Assembly: GCA_030549495.1 (NCBI GenBank)
Contig: JAUIRK010000643.1
Span: 665,001 to 729,000 of the forward strand
Length of the DNA stretch: 64,000 nt
Source of the DNA: Nectonema munidae
Lineage: Eukaryota; Nematomorpha; Nectonematoida; Nectonematidae
Reading direction: 5' to 3'
The translations under genes were made by a program, and so were the position numbers. The notes beneath the pieces are model-generated. The model was not told the origin of the DNA. It saw only the letters and a program-made list of their open reading frames with translations, and did no database searches. Shown piece after piece: positions 53,701-59,700 of this stretch (position 1 is its first letter; every line of letters begins with the position of its first letter).

Positions 53701-56700
53701 ACGAATATACATGTATGTGATTCTGGTTTGCTCTAGCTCTGAAGCCCTGAATTATATCTCATCTTTCAAAATATTGTAGTATTTTGTAGTTTCTAATTTT
53801 CAAAGGTTTTACGGAGATATGTCAAGGCAAGAAGCAAAGCGAAGATTGATGACATCCGATACAGGAACTTTTCTTGTCAGAAAAAGTTGTAATCAAGGTG
53901 GAACCATTGTCATCAGTTTAAAGTATTATCTTTTTTATAAATAATAATTCAGCATACTCCTAAAACAATTTTCATTTTCCAAATCTCTAATTATATTCAA
54001 TCTTTAAGAACTCATGTAGCTTCTTTCTCTTAAGAAATAATACTATTTTTCTAAGTTTCATAAATTAATTAAAATGGCAATATGTAAGAAAAAACCTTAT
54101 ATTCTATTTTGGAACAATATGGAATTAAATTGACATTATTTTTAAAGATTGTTATAGGCTATACAGCTATATCTGTTTGGTATATATGCAAAATATATTG
54201 ACAAAAACTTTATTTTTAATCTCATAAACTAATGATTATATCTGTTTTGTTTTGCATTTAAGCTAATTAATCAACTAAAAAATTAATAAAATTTCACTAT
54301 TTCAAATTTGATTTTACACCAAAAATTTTGTGTCTAATTATCGTACGCACAAATTTTTATGGACGAATTGCTTTGTTGCGGTTATAGCTTTAAAAAATTT
54401 ATCTCAACGTTTTTCTCTAATTTCTTTAATTAGGTATCTCAATGAAGTTAAACACATAAAGATCCTAGAAGATGATCAAGGATTTTACATATCAGATCGT
54501 TTAAAGTTCAAATCTATCAATCAAATTATATCGCAATATCAAACAGTGTCCTTGTCTACTCTTTTTCCGGTAACTTCAAAATATCAAAAGTTTTTACTTT
54601 AACCCTCGCATGACGGATAGTCTCTATACCCCTCCAAAGATGGATAATGAGAGTTTTACTCCTATCTTTGGAAATTCTTCCCTTTGTAGTTTTAAAATTA
54701 TTTATGCATAACTTCCTTTTTAATAATGATAAAGAGAATGTTTCTAGGTGTTTTATAGGCTATAAACCTCTTTTCAGTTCACAATAGATATTTGTCTGTA
54801 GACGGCGTTAACATCTTTGGTTATTTTAGTTTCTAATGCTTTTTTCAAAACCTGTTTTCAGTTTCAACACATTTCTTTAGGGCTTATAGGAATTCAAAGC
54901 ATCAAGTGTATAAACCCTATTCCTTCATATTCTAGTAACCTTACTTATAAATACAGATCTAAGAACCAACTACCTGATCTCCTGTCAGAGGAATGAAAAG
55001 TTTGGGTAGCTCCAGGACTTAGCATCTTGGCGTATTAGGATCCATTGGCTGGATTCGCAAACGCACTAACGTTCCCTAAACTAAACATATTTCATCATGC
55101 TAGCTCAATATCTGAAATATGGTTTCTTTGAAAATAAACAATAAACGTATCTTTCTTATTCATGTGTTGATCTATCATAATGCAAGTTCAAGGTCGCCTG
55201 CTGTTTTTTTTTCCCATTACATCATACAATTGGCAGTCTGTATCATAGGAAATTAATCAGTTTTGATTATTGTTTTTTGTATATGTAGATCTATGAAACG
55301 TCATTCATTTCATACTTATTTTGGCTTCTCTCCAACTTCTTCAAGAATCTGTTTTCTCAATATTTCAAAATGAGTTCCTTCAGCAATTCTAGTAGTACTA
55401 CTAGCACTGTAAGTGTTCGGTCTGACGTTTATATTGATGTTGAAGTCATGAATTCAACTACTAGTTCAAGCGAAGATTCTAAAGCAGATACTCCTTGCTC
55501 ATTGATAGCTTTTATGAATATTCTAATCTTGGGCCAATATTATCCTTATAATCAATAAATTATCTTGGCTTTTTTGGTAAATATTTTGAAATATTTTTAT
55601 ATTGGTTTGCTGTAATTGTTTGAAAATTTAGTTTTCAACAAAATTAGATTTTTCAGTAAAACTGAATCAACTTTTGAAGACTTGCGCTATTGTTACGAGA
55701 GATTTTTCATGGAAGATCTTTTGGCTTAATTCAGTTGCTTGTATCACATTGGAGCTTCTAAAGACCAACGTGTAGATATAAAGATTCTATTCTCTGATAG
55801 AAATGAGCAACCAGCAGAGATATGTTTTTGCTGATAAATACTTTTAAGAGATATCAAAAGAATTAGAAATCCCTTAGACAAACTAGCTCCCATACGAGAT
55901 TTACTACATAATGAATTTTTCAATAACTGTCGCAAATACTGGTGTCCTACTGATTTAACTATAGATGAGCAGCTAGTAAAATATAGAGGAAGATCTCCCA
56001 TAAAGGTGTATGCTCCTTCCAAACCAGGCCGGTATGGGATGAAAGTTTACCATTGTGTAGAATCAAGAAATTTTTTGTATTTGCTAGTAAAGTTTATGTA
56101 AGTGGGTTGAGCGACAAAGATTATTTCAAGTCTTTCAGTATAGTAAAAAGATTAACAGTGACTGTTACCAACATACCGAAAGGTTGTGGAATTTATGTGG
56201 ACAAATTTTCTATGTCCCATGATTTATGTGTTTGGTCTAAAAGTTTTTTAAAAGTTAAAAGATTAGCGGAGTTACAGATTATGCTTCCCTAAGTATCTAC
56301 ATCCCAGAGAAACATTCGAAAAAAACTTCAAACCGGTCTATGTATGTTTTGTCTATTCAGCACCTCACAAAAATTCAAACAATTCAGCGAAAAATGAAAC
56401 ATATTTTAGATTATAATAAATATAAGGGAGGAGTCGACATTTTCAATAAAATGCCCTAAGATTATTATAGCTGTTATAAAGCATGCAAAAGATGGCCTAT
56501 GACAATTTTTGCTAACTTTTTAGATATAGCAGCCAATAATAGCTGGGCTAGATTGAAAATAAATATGCCTAATATATACACTGATGTTAGGAGGGGAGGG
56601 AGAAAATCAGAAGTTTAGCTCTGCTTCTCACCGAAAAATCGATGCGAATTAAATGTAATAATTCTCAAACTAGAATCTTCACACTTTTTATAGATTGAAC

Positions 56701-59700
56701 AAGTCTTATAAAACAAACGTTTCGTCAAGTGGAAGCGAGTACTGTTTTATTGATAACTGTAAACCGAGGAAAAGAGGAACACAAAAATGTAAAAGCAGCC
56801 AAAGATCTATCTGAAAAAAACAGACAATATTTATTTGCACGGAATGTGAAAATATGTAAATATGCTCATTTATTACTTTATTCATTCTAGATTTTATTTG
56901 AAACATTGTTTTTTTGATAATTTGATAACTTTTTTATAAGATATATTAAATTTGAAAGGTTTTTTGTTTTTATAGATGATGTTATTGAATATTAAAATTA
57001 CTTTTTCCGTATATTTTTTGTTCGAATGAAAAAAGGCTATCCCTTGAAATTTTCATTGAAAATATCAGTTTGCATATTTATTTCACTCACTAAAAGTATG
57101 AATATTGTATACAAGCGTTACATGAAATAACATTCTATTACTTTTATTAAAAATATACCATTTTTACAACGATGTGTCTTTTTTTCAGAATTACATAGAG
57201 AACAAGACACATTTTTGAGTTTATCATTCTTACCCTCTAGTTCGATGCACCAAATGTTGGGAAGCTATTGGGTACCATAACACTAGAAAAGCCAGGCATT
57301 TTATTTGCCTGAAATTTTTTTATAATAAAATGTATCAAATTTAATATATTTTATTAATTACAAAAATGAATAATTGACCAATGCTTATTTTAAGCAATGT
57401 ATAATTATATAAATATTTGAAAAATAAATAAATTTTAAATACGTGTATTAAAAGTATGATGTGCTTTTTTGTGAGGAAAAGATCGAACCCAAGACCGTGT
57501 GGTACGGGAGCCATGTAACTAACCAACTTTGCTCACGCTTTGATTTATATCAATATGAAATAACATTCACAATTTCTATACACATTATAATTGTTAACTG
57601 ATTCAAGATCATTGCGTCACCATTGTTCAATAAAATAAAGCTATCATATCTCAGATGCGTTACGACTTTTAATCACTAAGACATTTGATCATTTGACAAT
57701 TAATCACCTCAACAGTTATTTCAATAATGATTTTTACATGATACATTTTCAAATGTTAAGACAAATATTTGCCTATCATGTAAAGTTAACATTTCAGTGC
57801 TCCGTATTTTTGCTTCTCTGCTTGTGGCTAGCTTCTGTTTATAATAGACTCGCATTGAAGTTATTGTTGTTTTAAGGGCGTGGATACAACACTATCCAAA
57901 GCTTATTTAGCTCACAACAAATCTTCAGAAGCATTTAAAGCACCATCACATTCCGTTTTGAGTCATGGCACAGCTGTTATAGACTTTTCCGCTTACAAAC
58001 CAAACATGCTTTCTTTTCAGAAAGGCGATATCATTTCAATCATTGATAAGGACGGCTCCTCTTCTGGTTGGTGGAAAGGACAGCTGGTTAGTGGCAAGGT
58101 GGGTGAAACTTTAAATTTCTTTTTCTATTTGTCTTTGTAATAAGTTTATTGAACAAGATTTGTTTTTTAGATCCGTTTTTCTAATATTGCTTAAACCTAC
58201 TAAAACATTCCAAAGAACAATAACCAAACGGAAACATTTTTCCAGCTTAAATTATATCTTTTCAAAATTAATCTGATATAATTCTAATAAATGAAATTTT
58301 CTCCATTTATTTGATTAATTAACATATATGAAGATTTCATGGTTTTTACTGCTATTTATTCAGAATAAAATATTTTCACACAGATGTAATTTCTTTTTTA
58401 TTTGATATGAAAATAATTTTCCGTTTTCGAATCTTAAGCTGAGTATATCTTCAGCTTTCATAGCACAATAACAAATGCAAAGATCTAAAATAAAATTTTA
58501 AACAATATAAGACACCAGTTTTAATATTAAAGCATGCAGATTTTGCGGTATTTTATCATTTTCAAACAGGATTTACAAAAATAAAATCGTCTGCATCAAT
58601 GCCCTTTAATACAAATCTTCTGCTTTACATTAGATATCGTCTGATTATTCTGGTCGTTAACAGGTTGAGCTGAAGAAGTGGGTGATGAAAATATTACATA
58701 AAGTTGAATAATAATAATTAATCTGTGATAGGTTTGCCTTGTCAACACTGTTGATATTATTGCTGTTGTAAAAATCTTTTGTTGAAAGAGGACTCAATTC
58801 TTTGATTGTGCGGAACATTTCTTAATGGCTGAGTTTTTTCTTTTAATTAGATTGGCAATGTTGCTACGAGTGTTCTTAAATTACATAGAGTTTGGTTTGA
58901 GGGGAATTTGCTAAAATCGCCCCAAAATATATTCCCTAGAAAAAATTCTTTTGAGAAAAAATCGTCTGCCAAAATTTCGGGATATACTCAGTTGCGTCGC
59001 TTAACTTTAGTTATAGGAGGCAAATTAATTTTTTATCAAAAAGAAATCGATCAAAAGATAGACAGGCAGGCATATGTGTAATTTGAAAAGCGTGTGCTTC
59101 ATCCTATCTCACTATCCTTTGATAGAAAGATAGACAGATACATATGCGTGATTCGAATAGCGTGTGCATCATCACATCTCATTATTTTTTTCTTGAAATT
59201 TAGTTTTTAAAATTGATTCACATGGAATTCATTAAATCTAACAAAGGTGGGATAAAAGTAGCTTTTGAAGGCTATGTGTACTCGAAACAAAAAGAATCAG
59301 CTAATGAAGTGATATCGTATGAGTGTGAACTGCGACAATCAGCAAAATATCACAAAGCCAAAATAAAAGTGAAACACAACGAATAAATGAGTAAAGTGAA
59401 CGGACATACCAATGCCCTGGATGTTATGAGAATAGAAAAATTAAAAGCACTCCACGAAATGAAAAACAGAGCTAGAGATACGCAGGAAACTCCACAGCAA
59501 ATAATTTGTCTTTCCGTTGAGAACATGAGTGAAGGATCTACGGCAAATCTTCCTACACTGAGCTACATGAAAATAAATCTTAGACAGTGTAGGCAAAGAA
59601 GCCGAAATCGTCTTCCAGTACCGCAAAACACAGAAGACCTCGTTATTCCTATAGAGTATACTCATACAAAAATGGTGAGTAATTTATTTTATATGATTCT

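Noticed and set aside
55744-56022. 92-codon minus-strand frame
   Set aside because: Opposite-strand shadow of the piggyBac transposase blocks that read clearly on the plus strand.
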